Assembly: GCF_022605165.1 (NCBI RefSeq)
Contig: NC_063075.1
Span: 806,001-870,000, forward strand
Length of the DNA stretch: 64,000 bases
Source of the DNA: Purpureocillium takamizusanense
Lineage: Eukaryota; Ascomycota; Sordariomycetes; Hypocreales; Ophiocordycipitaceae
Reading direction: 5' to 3'
Shown: positions 1 to 12,046 of the stretch, piece after piece
Layout: each line of letters begins with the position of its first letter
Position numbering within the stretch: the stretch's first letter is position 1
Notes under the pieces: generated by a model
Databases searched by the model: none
Told to the model about the DNA's origin: nothing
What the model saw: the letters and a program-made list of their open reading frames with translations, nothing else
Position numbers and translations under genes: made by a program

Positions 1-2645
1 GGACGGGTCGACTTCCTGCATGGCGCTCAGGAAGTCTTCCGCAAAAGTCGGTAGCGCAGGCGCCAGAAGCTCCGAATTGTGCAGGCCAAGTCGGCCGAGG
101 GCGATGGCGGCGTTCTCCGTGAGACCCTTAGGCACTCGGGGGTTTGTCATGACCTCGACGAACCGTTGCAGAAGCTCCGGAACCCATTGTCCCATGCCCT
201 TGCCGTGCTGCATGGCGACCTCGCCGGCCGACCAACAGGCATTGTTGACAACGCCAAAGCCGCTGTCCATCTCCTCATCCAAAACGTTGTCCATGTCGAG
301 CTGTTTGAGCAGAATCGGAACCATGGCCGAGAGATGAGGCTGCAGTTGGGGAAACACGTACTTGGCGCAGTCTCCGAGGAGCGCGTACGCCGATTGTCGC
401 ACTTCATCTGTCGGGTCTTCCATGCAGAAGCTGAGGAGCTCAAAGAAAGGCTGAGGAGAGCCCTTGACTAGCTCGGCAGACTTTTCACCTTCCAGAGCTT
501 GAACAATGGCGCTCATCAGGTCCAGACTGGTGATGAGAAAGTCCTTGTCGGGCTGCTCGAAGGCGGAGTTGGTGGCGGCGGCCATGCCCTGCTCCAGGTT
601 CGCATGGATAATATCGACGCATCGCATAAAGATTGGCGCTGCGTACGGGGTAAATGCGTGACCCAAGGCCAAAGCGACGTACGAAAGGCACTCCAACAGC
701 GGGAAGACCTCGCGAGATATGTCCGAAATGATGTTGTAACGTCTTATCAGAGCGGGCATCAACTTCTCAGCCAGCTCGGGGGTCGCCAGCAGAGGGCCGA
801 TGCGCTCAGCGAGCGTCTGCACGCAGTCGTACAGAATGTACATGTTGCGGTCCTTGTACTTCTGGAAGCAGAGAACGAACTGATGGATGATGGGGCCGCA
901 GTATGGCTCAAGATGCTTACCAGCCTTCTCCTCGAGATTGGCAAACGCAGAGGCGCCGGCTTCTTGCACCTTCTTGTTCTTGTCCAGCATCTTGCGCAGG
1001 ATGCCGTCCATCAGGGGCACAAAATACTGCTCCTTCTGGGCCGGATCCTCCAAGTTCGCTGCCCACGCCGAATATCGTCCTAGGGTCCAGCAGGTGATTT
1101 GCCTGACGAGCGGCTCGCTGTCTTCGAGAAGGGAAATGAGATACGGAATGAGCTCGGGAAGATGAGGGACCACGACGTCCATGGCTCCCTCCGCCACAGC
1201 GCCCAGAGCGAGAACAGCTGCCTCGCGCTGGGGCCATTCGCTGTGCTTGAGGTTCTGCGACAAGTAGGGAAAAATTGCTTCAAACACGGCGCCACGAAAG
1301 TCACGGGCGAAGACATCGAGAGCCGCAGCCGAGCATTTGCGCACGGTCCATCGTTCGTCAGGATTGGCGTCGTCACCGTCATCGAAATCGTCGTCGTCGA
1401 TCTCGCCCTCCTCAAAATCATCGTCCTCCATACCGGTAGTCTTTGTGTAGCCGGTGTCGCTACCTTTGGAAAGGTCTCCGCCGCCTGTTCCCTCACCGTT
1501 GATGGCCCTCGTGAGGGTCTTCTTCGCGAACGCGGGCATGATGTCTTCGGGGCGATCCTCTTCCTCCTCATCGTCCGAGTCGCCACCCAAGAGCGCAATG
1601 TCCTCGCCGCTATATACCATGCACTCCAGCAAGACCGGGATGATCTTGCCGAGATAGGGTTGCAAAGCCTTCCACAGGTTCTCGTGCTCACCAACGGCAA
1701 GCCAAAACTCGGCAGCCTCGCAAGCGAGGTCCTCGTCTTCGCTTCTCTGCTGCGAGATGATGTAGTCGACCAGACCACTAATGTGGGGCTGGAGCTTGTC
1801 CGGGCGAGTCTCGATGAGATGAACAAAAGAGCGGCAGACTTGGCGTCGAACATCGATGCTCTCGTCGCTAGCAAGGACAAAGAGGTGCTGCAAGAGGTCA
1901 TCGACGGAGTTAAGCATGGCCTGCGATTCGCGAGGCGTAAAGACGTTAATGGCCGTAAGCGCCCCCACTCGGACCTTGGGCAGCGGGCTCTTGGTTGCGG
2001 CGATGAACTGGGGTAGGACATAGTTGAGAGGTCGCTGGCCATTGACCTCGCGCATTAGCATGCGGGCGTTGTCTTCGCAAATCTTGGCCATGGCCGACAT
2101 GGCGCCTTCTTGGCCTTCGCTTGAGACATTGCCGTTGGCATTTCCAATCATGTCGAGGAGCTGAGGGAGAAGGTCAGGCCAGCCTAGCAGGCCGCCCTTC
2201 TTGATAACCTCGGTCGCAATATTTCCGGCAAAGCCCCTGATCTGCGCGTTCTTGTCCTGCAGGGCGTGGGGGACGGCGAGCTTGACAAGCTGCAGGCTCG
2301 ACTCGGGGATGGACTTCCACTCCGCCTTGACATTGTTCTTGAGCATGATACCGGCGGCAGAGCGCACGAGGTGATAATCTTGCTCGCCGCATTGCAGGCC
2401 ATCGGGCACCTGGGAGCTGGAGAAGATGTAGGCGAGATAATTATTGATGTCGGGGGAGGACTTGGCCTGCTCGAGCATCTGCCAGGGGTCGGGCTGTTCA
2501 GTACGAGCGATGCGAGGGGTCGCGACGATGCGGGTAAGCTCACCACTTCCGCCTGCTTCTGGGCATTCTTGTCGAAGCCGCTGAGGGAGTCCTTGAGACA
2601 GGCAGCGAGCTGCCTTAGGGACTCGGGGGCGGGCTGCCACGCCAT
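1..2645 (-). CDS. kap104: Transportin / karyopherin beta-2 (3' end cut by window edge)
   Basis: Nuclear import receptor of the importin-beta superfamily, which carries cargo with PY-type nuclear localisation signals (hnRNP-like mRNA-binding proteins) through nuclear pores under Ran-GTP control. The ATG at 2643-2645 opens a 34-codon exon starting MAWQP. A 65-bp intron (2479-2543, donor GTGAGC, acceptor CAG) follows, then an open frame running off the left edge, 860 residues in all. Seen: HEAT-like helical pairs throughout, the early stretch SSPDINNYLAYIF, an acidic loop (EDDDFEEGEIDDDDFDDGDD) about a third to half way along, and WTVRKCSAAALDVFAR just after it; these match the transportin layout, including its acidic H8-type loop. 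Compared with about 890-900 residues in the family, only the last few dozen to 100 residues are missing. Identity as transportin rather than importin beta-1 is confident; the symbol follows the yeast orthologue. Confidence 0.93.
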
Positions 2646-4306
2646 GGTTGTAAGTGATGGTGCGTCGACTTCGCGCAACGAGCTTGGCGAGGAAGGTATG
2701 CGAAAGGATAGAGGGTAGAGAGGGCCAAGGGGCCGCGTATATCACGCGAACTCGTGCAAGGCCAACCTGAAAAGACACGAGTCAGCCACGCATCGGCATG
2801 CGACGTCGAGACGGCGGCAGCAGCTTCGCACCTCGAGGCGTCGCTTCGTCGGACGTCGATGGCGGGGCCGCGATCTTCGGGGGGGCGCGTACCACAAGCG
2901 CAGTCAACGGGCAGAGCAGCGAGATCCGCAAAGGACGAATTCCGTGTCCGTGGCCCGGTGTGCGAGGGGGCACTCGATCTCCTGGAGCGTCGAGGTTCGG
3001 AGCCTGGGGTTGGATGCGGGCGAGGGTTGGAGGGAGCCAAAGCTGTGCGTGCGCTTTGGAGTGGCCTGTGTCTGGGCCAGACGCTGGGTCTCTGGGCTCC
3101 GGCGGGGAGAGCAGCACGTCTTGACTTGCCCGCCAAATTTGGTGGCGGGGTGCGATAACGATAACCCGGCGGGTGGGTGGGAAATTTGCGGTCGCTCCAC
3201 TGGCTGGGCTGCTGCTGGCTGGTGGGCTGCGGGACATGAGGCGGAGGAGGGGAGGGGGGGCGGCCTGGGACACGAGGGCCGCCCATTTGCCGGCGTACCA
3301 AGTAGTGGAGGGAGGGGAGGGCAGCAATTTTTTTTTCTTTCCATGCTGCCTGCCATCCATGCACAGGGCTCCAAGCTTGTGGCCATAGATTCCATGGTTT
3401 GCTGGCTGGCTCCCAGGCCGGCACGCCTGGCCTGGCCTGGCCTCCAGTGGCCCGACCTGCCCCAAGAGGCACAGGCGCAAGCTCGCCCGTACGTACAATG
3501 AAGTGCAGCGCGGCTACCCCGCTGAGACCCGATGGCAGCGAATAACAACTGGACCAGCCCTCGGGGTAGCACCTCAACCCAAACCTGATGGACGGGCAGG
3601 CAAACTCTGCAAACTTACCCAGCCGGGCAGCTCCCAGGTACTAACGTATCCGCAAGCCGCGCGGGGCTCCAGTCACTTTGGTGCATATCAACAGAGCGGG
3701 GTGCACTTGTGTCTTGGGTACATGCCCATGCTCTGCCAAAGGCTATTCGCAACAACAGGGCAACCGACGCACAAATGCATCTGCTACCTGCGATGCTCAC
3801 AGGTTCTCACGGACAAAGCCACCCTTTAACACGGCGTGGCCGGTCCTGGGAGCCGTTGTCAAACACCATGCCTCGTCCCACTCGCAACCCCTGTGATTGC
3901 CTCTGACGCACCGTCTTGGCGTCACAGCTTGATGACGACAGGCAGGTCAAGGCTGCACCGCACCAGACGGGATGGAGGAGCAACATTGAGATACCGGTGT
4001 CAGCAACCGGCCACGGATGACCATGCAGAAGGCTTTTCTCAGAGCCCAAGGCCGGCAAATGTCCCCGTTTTTGAAGGCCATCCCAGACGGTCCGACCCAA
4101 CGCATTGTCCATTCCAACGCATTGTCCATTCGCTTGAACATGTGGCCTGTGATGGCAGCATAAAGGCTTGAGTGGCACATCCTTGTTGAGTGGCACCACA
4201 TCTTGCCCCTTCCCGACGGCGCTATGCCGTTCACCGCTCCATCAAAAGATTTGGGACGGAAGGATTTGCCATCGCCTTCTCTTCGATCAAGAGGACTGTG
4301 CGGAAG
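2646..4306. other. Intergenic spacer upstream of transportin
   Basis: Spacer of 1.66 kb between the transportin start and the stop codon of the proteasome chaperone gene; it must hold the transportin promoter. Long open frames on both strands here are Pro/Ser/Arg-rich and look like GC-rich noise. A perfect 17-bp tandem duplication lies at 4097-4130. I see no convincing gene. Confidence 0.6.
4097..4130. repeat. 17-bp perfect tandem duplication
   Basis: The unit CCAACGCATTGTCCATT occurs at 4097-4113 and again, directly abutting, at 4114-4130. It is noncoding, downstream of the proteasome chaperone gene, and looks like a recent slippage or duplication event. Confidence 0.9.
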
Positions 4307-4800
4307 CTATTTCGAGACCATTCCGGCATCTCGAAGGCGGGTCAGAACGACCTCGACGATGCCCTTGAGGGCCTCCATCTCCTCTTCGACGGTGCCCCCC
4401 ATCCCAGCGTTGGCAAAGCTCATCGAGTTGGTGACGTAAACAGGCAGATTAGCTCTGCGAGCAAGAAGTCTTGCCAGGCGCGTGGTAAATTCCACGGTCG
4501 GCTCATGGGAGAAGAGGGTCGTGGCGAGCGGCTGCTGGGCGTTGAATCGCTGCGAGTAGTTAGCACATGCCTGCGGCGACCAAAGGCATCGGAGTGACGA
4601 CGCACATCAGGTATGCCGTAGACGAATGAGCCCATGGACTTGGGGGCGGCGAGCTCGTCCTGAGACGCCGTTGTGAGGGAGAGCATGATGGCCTTGGCCT
4701 GCGTGGAGAGGCGAATGTAGATGCGCGTGTCTAGTGATTTAGGTAGTGGGATGGACAGCTCAGCGGTCTGCCCTTCGGCGCCGCCTGCGGCAAATTCCAT
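4307..4800 (-). CDS. Proteasome assembly chaperone 4-like protein (PAC4/PSMG4)
   Basis: Small chaperone of the PAC4 family, expected to act with PAC3 in assembling the alpha ring of the 20S proteasome in cytosol or nucleus. Two exons: 4606-4800 (65 codons from ATG at 4798-4800) and 4307-4549, split by a 56-bp intron (4550-4605; donor GTGCGT, branch CTAAC, acceptor CAG), giving 145 residues. The C-terminal half carries the family hallmark, a TTRLARLLARR stretch followed by LPVYVTNSMSF and VEEEMEALK, closely resembling the RLARK...VFVSYN...EEMEAF pattern of PSMG4. The length is somewhat above that of the human protein (about 123 residues). It is divergent from the methyltransferase gene at 5184. 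Identity rests on recalled family pattern, not on a search. Confidence 0.82.
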
Positions 4801-5183
4801 GTTGGTCTGGATGTGAGGGTGTCGCGTGGTCAGGAAAGACGGCTGACGGTTGTTCTTAGCTGTGCTGTGTGGTTGAGTCGAGGCGGGTGATGGAGGAGCG
4901 TTGAGATCACATGATTGGCCCGCTCACCATCTGGCTTGCCTGATTCGATTGGATCGAGCGACCAAGCTCCTCCGCGAAGCGGCGACACCTCATGGCCCCA
5001 GCGTCACTGCATTATCACAACTGATCTCACTCTGGGGGCAGCGAGTTTCACAAGTCGACAGCGTTGGCCTCTGTGTCCCAAAAGCGTTCCCGCGGCATCT
5101 CTCGTGGCGTTCACTCGAGCACGACATTGCACGACCGTCGCCGCCACCTGACACAGGAACATTCGCGGCCTGACTGCCTTGCC
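4801..5183. promoter_or_regulatory. Divergent promoter between PAC4-like and methyltransferase genes
   Basis: 383 bp between two head-to-head start codons (4800 minus, 5184 plus), so both promoters must lie here. I see no clear TATA box, only moderately GC-rich sequence. Confidence 0.6.
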
Positions 5184-6608
5184 ATGAGCCACGAAACGGC
5201 ATCACAGCCGACTGCGGCCGATGACCATACCTGGAACGGCGTCGAGGAGAGCATCGAGGATCCCGAAGAGGTCAGAGTCATATTCTGCGCCCTAGATTCG
5301 TTCTCGTGAGTACTGCGATACATCCACCTGAACGTCAGCTGCGAGAAAGGTGACGGTTGAGGAGCAGCGTCTGCGACTAGAGCTGTAACTTACACCGGCA
5401 CTCTGAATGATGCGAGCCGTGGTATCACAGCATTCATCGGCTTACGCCCGCTTTCGCCCGTGCCAGTCTGATGCTGAGAAGCCCCTAGGCAATACGCCAA
5501 AGCAGCACACTTCAACCTCACCCACCTCCGACGGCGCTCATTCTATGCTCTCCCGCAGGCTCACTGGAAGCTCCTTGCGGACCAGCCATTCAACTTCCTC
5601 GAAACGCTAGACAAGGTGGACGATGCCATAGACTCCAATGCCGAACTGGCTCGTGCCATTGTCGAGGTTGGACTGACGGCTTTTCGCTCCCTCGCCACCA
5701 TGCCGCAGGAGTGGGTTGGCATCGCTAAGCACTCCGACATTGACAAGGCCAGGAGCACGATTCGCCAATTCTACCGGGATTGGACGGAAGAGGGTGCGGC
5801 GGAACGCGAAGCCTGCTATGGACCGGTCATGAGGACCATGGAGAAGGAGAGGGCGCGGCTGCCGGACAAGGGGCCGCTCAAGGTGCTCGTGCCGGGCGCG
5901 GGCTTGGGGAGACTGGTATTTGAGCTATGCCGCAGCGGGTACGTGGCGGAGGGTAACGAGATCTCGTACCATCAGCTGATGGCATCGTCGTACATTCTCA
6001 ACGAGTGCGAGGCCGCGGGGAAGCACACCATATACCCCTGGGTGCACACCTTCTCGAATCACCTCACGCGGGCGAATCACCTCCGTGGGTGCAAGGTCCC
6101 CGACATCCACCCAGCTACGACCCTCGCCGCCAATAGCCAGAAAGTCGGAGGCATGTCCATGTGCGCAGCCGACTTCCTGTGCCTCTACGGCGACGACGCA
6201 CACCAAGAGGCCTACGACGCAGTGGCGAGCGTCTTCTTTCTCGACACGGCACCCAACCTGATTCGATACCTCGAGGTCATCTACCACTGCCTCCGGCCCG
6301 GCGGCGTGCTCATCAACATTGGGCCCCTGCTCTGGCACTTTGAGCACAACCCGCCGGGGAACCACGGGACGGACGACGACGGCGACGGGCAGCATGACCT
6401 CAAGAACTCATCGGGCATCGCGGACCCGGGAAGCTTCGAGCTGTCTAATGATGAGGTTATGGCTTTGGTGGGGAGGCTAGGCTTTGAGGTCGAGTGGCAG
6501 CAGGCCGGCATCGATGCGCCGTATATCCAAGACCGCGAGAGCATGCTGCAGACAGCGTACAAGGCCAGCGCATGGGTGGCGCGCAAGCCGGCGGCGGTCA
6601 CGACATGA
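5184..6608 (+). CDS. Carnosine N-methyltransferase family protein (N2227 domain)
   Basis: SAM-dependent methyltransferase of the N2227/CARNMT1 family; animal and yeast members methylate a histidine imidazole of carnosine or of proteins. Exon 1 is 5184-5305 (ATG start, donor GTGAGT), the intron is 5306-5488 (183 bp, ending in TAG), and exon 2 is 5489-6608; together 413 residues. The junction restores the family stretch SFSQYAKAAHFNLTHLRRRS followed by FYALPQAHWKLL, which supports this splice model. The SAM-binding loop PGAGLGR is at about residues 176-182, followed by GNEISYHQL, then a DFLCLY block and a late PGGVLINIGPLLWHF, all typical of N2227 proteins. The acceptor is the least certain part. 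The physiological substrate in fungi is not shown by the sequence. Confidence 0.88.
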
Positions 6609-6820
6609 AGCGGGACGACAGCGCACACTATGGAGGAGACAGAAATGAAGGAGCACGTCGAACAAATCCGGGCATCAGGGCAGCGAGGAATCATAGCGTG
6701 CACGAATAGAAATAGACTCGATTCCCTAGGGTGGCTGGGCCATGATGGCCCGGAGACTACCAATTTTCCACGTCTTTCCATTTACAGTCTCGGACGCGCC
6801 CAGTCAAGCTGCTATGTATG

Positions 6821-7894
6821 CTACAGTTTCGCCTCGCCGGGCCGCATGAGCTCTCCGCGGACCCAGACAGCGCCGCCGTCGATGGCGATGGCCTCGCCGT
6901 TGACGTGGGAGCCGGCCCTGCTGGCGAGGTAGACGACCACGCCGGCAATGTCCTCGGGGCGGCCCAGGCGGCCGGTGGGGTTCCCCTGGGCAGCCTTGTC
7001 GGCGCCGCCCGAGATCTCGAGCAGGCCGTTGGACATCTTGCTGGGGAAGAAGCCCGGGCAGATGGAGTTGACGGTGATGCGGCGGGGGCCGAGCTCGATG
7101 GCGAGGTTGCGGCCGAGATGGATGACGGCGGCCTTGCTGGCCGAGTAGCCGTAGGTGCCCTGCTTGCCGATGGTGCCGACGCCGAGCCCGGCGGCGCTGG
7201 CGGTGATGATGACGCGGCTGGGCTCGCCTCTTCCTCCATTGGGGCCATCGTTGGCGGCGGCGGCAGCCTCGAGCAGCGGCGTAAAGTCACGGATGGTGTT
7301 GAAGACGGCCTTTACGTTGAGGTCCATGACCTTGGCAAAGGCCTTGTCCGGGTGGGCGTCAAAGGCCTCGCCCCAGGTGGCGCCGGCGTTGGCGAAGAGT
7401 ATGTCCACCTTGTCCGTGTGCCGGCGCACCTGGGCGAGCAGGTCGTCCACGCCGGCCTGGGTGCTCGAGTCGGCGGGGACGGCGATGGCGCGCGCCCCCG
7501 GGGCGAGGTTGGGGAGGGCGTTGAGCGCGGCGACGGCCTCGTCGCAGGCCGAGGCCTTGCGGGACGAGATGAAGACGGTGGAGGCGCCGGCTTGCAGGAA
7601 GCTGTACGGAGGGGAAAGATGTGAGATGCGTGTCACCTGTTAGCCTTTGTTCTTTTTAATCTGGTTTGTCTGTCTTTCTTTCTCTCATGTCTTGCTCTGT
7701 CTCTCACTCTCACTCTCCGCCTCACCCCTTTCTTCCTCACCCACCTCTCTTCGTCTTCTTCTTCCGCTAGAGGCTTTCCAGCGTGGAGAAGAAGGCCGCG
7801 ATTGTTGGGTGAGGGAGGAGCATGAGTGAGAAGAGAGACAGCAACAAGGCACGTGTGGGGGATGAGGCGTCGGTTGCACGACAAGGGAGGGATT

Positions 7895-7952
<58 letters not shown>

Positions 7953-8067
7953 TGTCGTACGCGGAAGCGGCATGCAGGCCGAGGCCACGCGACCCGCCGG
8001 TGACGACGGCGACCTTGCCCTTGAGGGAGAAGAGCGACGGGAAATCGTGGAGCTGCGCCTCTGCCAT
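6821..8067 (-). CDS. Short-chain dehydrogenase/reductase (SDR), classical type
   Basis: NAD(P)-dependent oxidoreductase of the classical SDR family; substrate unknown, best resembling 3-oxoacyl reductase-like fungal SDRs. Exon 1 is 7961-8067 (ATG at 8065-8067), exon 2 is 6821-7601; the intron 7602-7960 is unusually long (359 bp; donor GTACGA, branch GCTAAC, acceptor TACAG). The product has 295 residues. Seen: cofactor loop TGGSRGLG at residues 23-30, NAG at 107-109, and catalytic tetrad candidates Asn131, Ser171, Tyr188 and Lys192 (YSASK). The junction gives HAASAFLQAGASTVFISSRK, normal for the fold. No signal peptide. The intron holds a 55-base homopolymer ten bases from the donor. It faces the methyltransferase gene tail to tail across 212 bp. 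Confidence 0.9.
7897..7951. repeat. Uninterrupted 55-base poly-G tract inside the SDR intron
   Basis: Fifty-five consecutive G on the plus strand, therefore C55 in the SDR pre-mRNA, starting ten bases after the 5' splice site. On the plus strand it could form stacked G-quadruplexes. The exact length may be an assembly estimate. Confidence 0.95.
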
Positions 8068-10227
8068 TTTGTGTTTGTGTGCGTGTAATTTGTATGACGT
8101 CTGCTTTGTACGTGATGCGCGTGTGCGTATGCGCGTCTGGTGTGGTGTCCCGAGCCTTGCGCTGTGGCTGGCTCCCGTCTACCGCTCAGGTCTGTCGACA
8201 AGCTTTGCAGCAAGCAAGCAAGCAGGCAGTCAAGATAGGTAGGTACCAAGTTAGGTGTGAGTGAAACAGAGGACCGCGCAGGGTCGTTGGCTGGAGCGCG
8301 TCGGTTGTGCGTGCGTGCGCGCACGAGAAGAGATGCTCGATCGATCGACGACGACAGCGGAGGATATCGACAGTATGCGGGCGCCGCGAGAGACAGTCTT
8401 ACTGATGCACGACGCAGTGCGATATGATAGTTCGAGTGTGGTATACTACCAGGCAAGGGAAGCCGATGCTGGTGTTGCTGCTGCTGCTGCTGTCCTGCAG
8501 AGGAGAAGTGACGTGTGCGACACGAGCGGCGGTGGGCGAAAGGATTGGGGTCAGAAAGCAAAAAGGTTAGGTTTTGGACGATGATTCGAGATGCGCGCGC
8601 GGTCCGAGGAGGCTTCTTCTTTCTCTTGCGGGGGGGGGAGGGGATGTGACGGGGAACAGCTTCGATGATATACTTATAACCCATTCCACCCCCACCACGC
8701 GTTGGCCGGGGCCGAGCAGCCGGCCGCGGGCGGGGCGGGCGCACGGTAAACTAACTACGCCCGCCGGCTATCAGGTATGAGAACACCATCCCCGCAAAAG
8801 AATCCGAAGCCAAAAGAATTTATAAACTCCGTGGCGGTTTGGCAGAAAAAGCCCGTCCCCGTACGCAGCTCCACCTACTACAGGCAGTGCTAGGTAGGTA
8901 CTACTACTATGGTAAGGTAACGCATGTACATAGCCGTACCTCGGCGCCCGTCTGGGGCCCAGCCGGCCAAGCCGTTCCCGCTGCGCCATCGGGAGGGAGG
9001 GGGAGGAAGTGGCGGATTCGCCTGGGGGATTGAAGCCGAGGCACAACCCCATCTTCCTTCCCCCCCGGGTGTGGGGATGGATCTGTACGAATTGTGTACT
9101 TGCAACGTCTCAAACGCAGTGGTGCAGCCCGAGGTACCTCATCGGTACCTGTAGTAAACACCTACCTGAGTACCAAGGGACCCAAGACCCCGGGGACGGT
9201 GCCCGATTGGGAACCATCTCCAGCGCCGACTGGACGGCCGCTGTCCGGCGCCGTCACCAGCACTACCCAGGTCGCTCTTTCAACTCAGTTGGTCAACTTA
9301 GTGATGCTCAAGTGATACAGCAGCACCACGAAAAAGTGGCTTTAGTACCTAACAGTGAGTAGATAAGCTAGCATAGACGGGCGGGCGGCGCGCAGGATAA
9401 CATACTAAGAAGGGCGCCCCGTCGTCGCAACACATTGACACGAGACACAAGGAGCTTCTGCCAGTATATATATATATAATGCAAAACAACATGGGGAAAA
9501 GATGAGAAAAATTAAAGCAAACATCATTCTGCCGGGTGCGTGCCACGCTAGGAAAACCATGCCCAGGAAAACCATGCCCTGTCCTCTTGCTCTGCTCTCG
9601 TGCGGAGATTGAGGGGCCTGCTTCGCTCATTCCCCCGGCTCCCTCCTCCTCCTGCTCCTCCTCTTTTGTGTGCGATAATGTGTCCTGTGTCGCCACACGC
9701 CCCCTTTCTCCCTTCATGCATGCGCCAGCTGAGCAATTGCCAAGTTGGCAGGTAACCAACATCCGAAACACAAACAGCGCTGTCGACCAATCTGCCCTGC
9801 TTCCCTCTTCCTTGTTCGCGCCGCATCATCACCAGTGCTGCAACTTCGTAGTGGCACAGGCAGCGGCCCGTTATGCCCTCCCCCTTCCCCCCTGCCCCGG
9901 GCCACCCCCCTCCTCCGCCGCTCCGCGCTCCTTACCCGAACTTGGCCGGCTCGCGTTGCACGAGGCAGCAGTCGGCCCGTGCCCTCTGACGGGAAAGCCC
10001 CCGCGGCGGCGGTGGCGGCGGCGGTAGGCGCTGGTGTGCAGCTCGGGGTTCCTTCCGAGAGACGAGGGCCGATGCATGGCATGGCAAGGCTCCCCCCTCG
10101 TCTCTGCTCTCCAAGCAAACGTATATATCACTCACGGTTGCCGTCGAGGTCGGCAACCGCAAAGATGGAAAATCAGACCCTAGGAAAAGAAACGTGTCGA
10201 TCGCGGGCACACCTCTGCCCTCGCTCC
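8068..10227. other. Intergenic spacer with simple-sequence tracts
   Basis: 2.16 kb between the SDR start and the stop of the DUF6590 gene. It holds the SDR promoter, several TAGGTA/TACCTA motifs (for example near 8231, 8890 and 9160), a short TA repeat near 9467-9478 and CTCCT-rich tracts near 9640-9665. No open frame here looks like a gene. Confidence 0.55.
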
Positions 10228-12046
10228 TCACCTCCGCTTCTTGTGGCGGTTCTTCTGGTCCCAGCACTGGTTGACGGCATCCTGCACCAGCTCCCAGTCG
10301 TCGCCCACAATCGTCCCGATGAAGAAGACTTTGATGTTGTGCTCTACCGTCACCAGCTTCGAGTAGTTGACTCGGGACTCCTTGGACAGCCTCTCGCCTT
10401 CTTCCGTCATCTGCACCTTGACGGCGGGGAACCCGAGCGGCGGTTCCTTGTCCAACAGCCGCGGTCTGTGCCCGCGTTCGTAGATGATGCCGTGCTTGGC
10501 TGGCTTGACGCCCCTTTTCTTGCACCCCTTGCCGCCATATGTGAGGATGGGTCTGTGATCCACGTCAGCTGCATGCATACTCCTTGAGGCCATGCCACCG
10601 CGCCCAAAAGGTCCACGTACACGCAGGTGCTGTGGCCGAGATCGCTCGCAACCACTATGAAGCGGCGAAATCCGACATAGAACTTTGTGCCGAATTTGTT
10701 CTGAATTTCTTCTCTGCCCGACACGCTCGGCGCGTAGTCGTTGCCAGTCCCTTGCGGCTCCGACCAGTGCACTTTGAAGATCTGAGACAAGTGCATCAGC
10801 ATCCGGGTGCGCACCAACACAGGCGCAACCCCCAGGCTGACCTACCTCTCCGGGCTGGAATTTGGCTGAGTGCTCTACTCGATATCCTGCATCATGTTAG
10901 TGTTAGCCCCTCGCCGGACCGCGTCGGCCTTGGTCAACAACGTACGAGGGTCCATTTCCTCGGCCAGCAGTTCATCTTCGCCGGTGACCAGAGGCTTAGG
11001 CGTGGGCGGGCCTTCGTCCTCCTCCTCATAATATGCTCCTGAATCTCTGTGTTCAGTACCCCGGTAAAAGGATGTTCGTATGAGAGGCCTAACCGTATGC
11101 TGCCGCAGAAGACTCGCCAGCCCTCTGGCCCTGACCGTAGTACATTGCATGGCTCGCCGCTACGGCCGCTTGCATTTCTTCCTCGCCTCTCGGGTCGTGA
11201 CTGTTGCTCTGGGAAGCCACTGCTCTAACCGTCAATATTGCGATGCTTGACCTACGACTGGGGCGTCTCACTCGTGTAGGTTGGTGCCGTGGCGCCATAT
11301 GCGCTTGGCGTCCGCGGGTCGCCACGTCGCATGTCCAGGTCGGCCGCACCTGATGACTGAGGGTAGTAGCTGTTGGCGGCCACGTCGGTGTATTCGTCTG
11401 CGGAGATATATCGTCAGTGCGGTTCTGGGCGGGCGGGAATTACGTGACTTGTCGACGAACATCTCTGGTCGGCGTAACCAGGACGGCTTGACCCGATGCC
11501 GGGGTCATCGCTGCGCTTCTGCGTCCCTTGCTTGGAGGAGCTCTTGGTCTTGGGCTTGCCCGATCTCTTGTCGTCGGCGCCGCTGGAGACGGTGTATTCC
11601 CCCGCTGCATGATGAGCACAAGGTCAGCAGCGTTGTTCCACGACCAAGGCATCTATCTATCTGTGCGACGGAGTGGAGCGCCGTGGAGCGGCCGCTTCCC
11701 GACCCGGTCCTCCAAGACAGTCCGATCAGGCAGTGCAGCCAAGGCCAACCAACGTACCCTGCGGCTCGTAAGACGAGTCTGCTGTAGAGAGATGCGCAAA
11801 GTCCCGCGCGAGATGTCCCATGTCGCGCGGCATCGCCTGCGGCTCAGCCCAGTCGTAGTCATATTTGCCTGTTGGCGATCACTGGTCAGTGCGACGCGGA
11901 CGAGAGAGTAAAAGGCGGCAGTCCCGGCGCGCACCGTTTATATCCTGACGGACGCGATAGTGGCGGCCATGCGTCTCGTCCCAGACCCAGTCCGACCAAG
12001 CACCCCATGGCGAGTGAGCCTTTGACTTTTCCTTGTGCTTGTGCAT
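10228..12046 (-). CDS. DUF6590-domain protein, about nine exons
   Basis: Conserved fungal protein of unknown function. ATG at 12044-12046. Exon 1 (11935-12046) encodes a Trp-rich start, WSDWVWDETHGRHYRVRQDIN, spliced to exon 2 (11758-11868) reading KYDYDWAEP; exon 3 begins at 11604 and exon 4 spans about 11272-11397. The last exon (10228-10552) carries the DUF6590 core: PILTYGGKGC, then KHGIIY, VNYSKLVTVEHNIKV, and a Lys/Arg tail. The preceding exons encode the start of the domain (FKVHWSEPQG, then FYVGFRRFIVV). The TGC-GTA junction restoring HSTCVPILTYGG strongly supports the final intron. Boundaries of exons 3-6 are uncertain: two introns seem to need AGAG acceptors, one about 49 bp, and the exon 3 donor is GTTCGT or GTCACG. 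Function and location unknown; nothing indicates secretion. Confidence 0.8.

Noticed and set aside
1099..2016. 305-codon plus-strand frame opposite transportin
   Set aside because: Antisense shadow of the transportin exon, whose minus-strand frame has clear HEAT-repeat family sequence.
2615..3577. 320-codon minus-strand frame upstream of transportin
   Set aside because: Pro/Ser/Arg-rich throughout, overlaps the transportin start, and competes with several equally long frames in other phases.
7767..8744. 325-codon minus-strand frame with a long proline run
   Set aside because: The proline run is the C55 intron tract read in frame; the real gene splices this region out.
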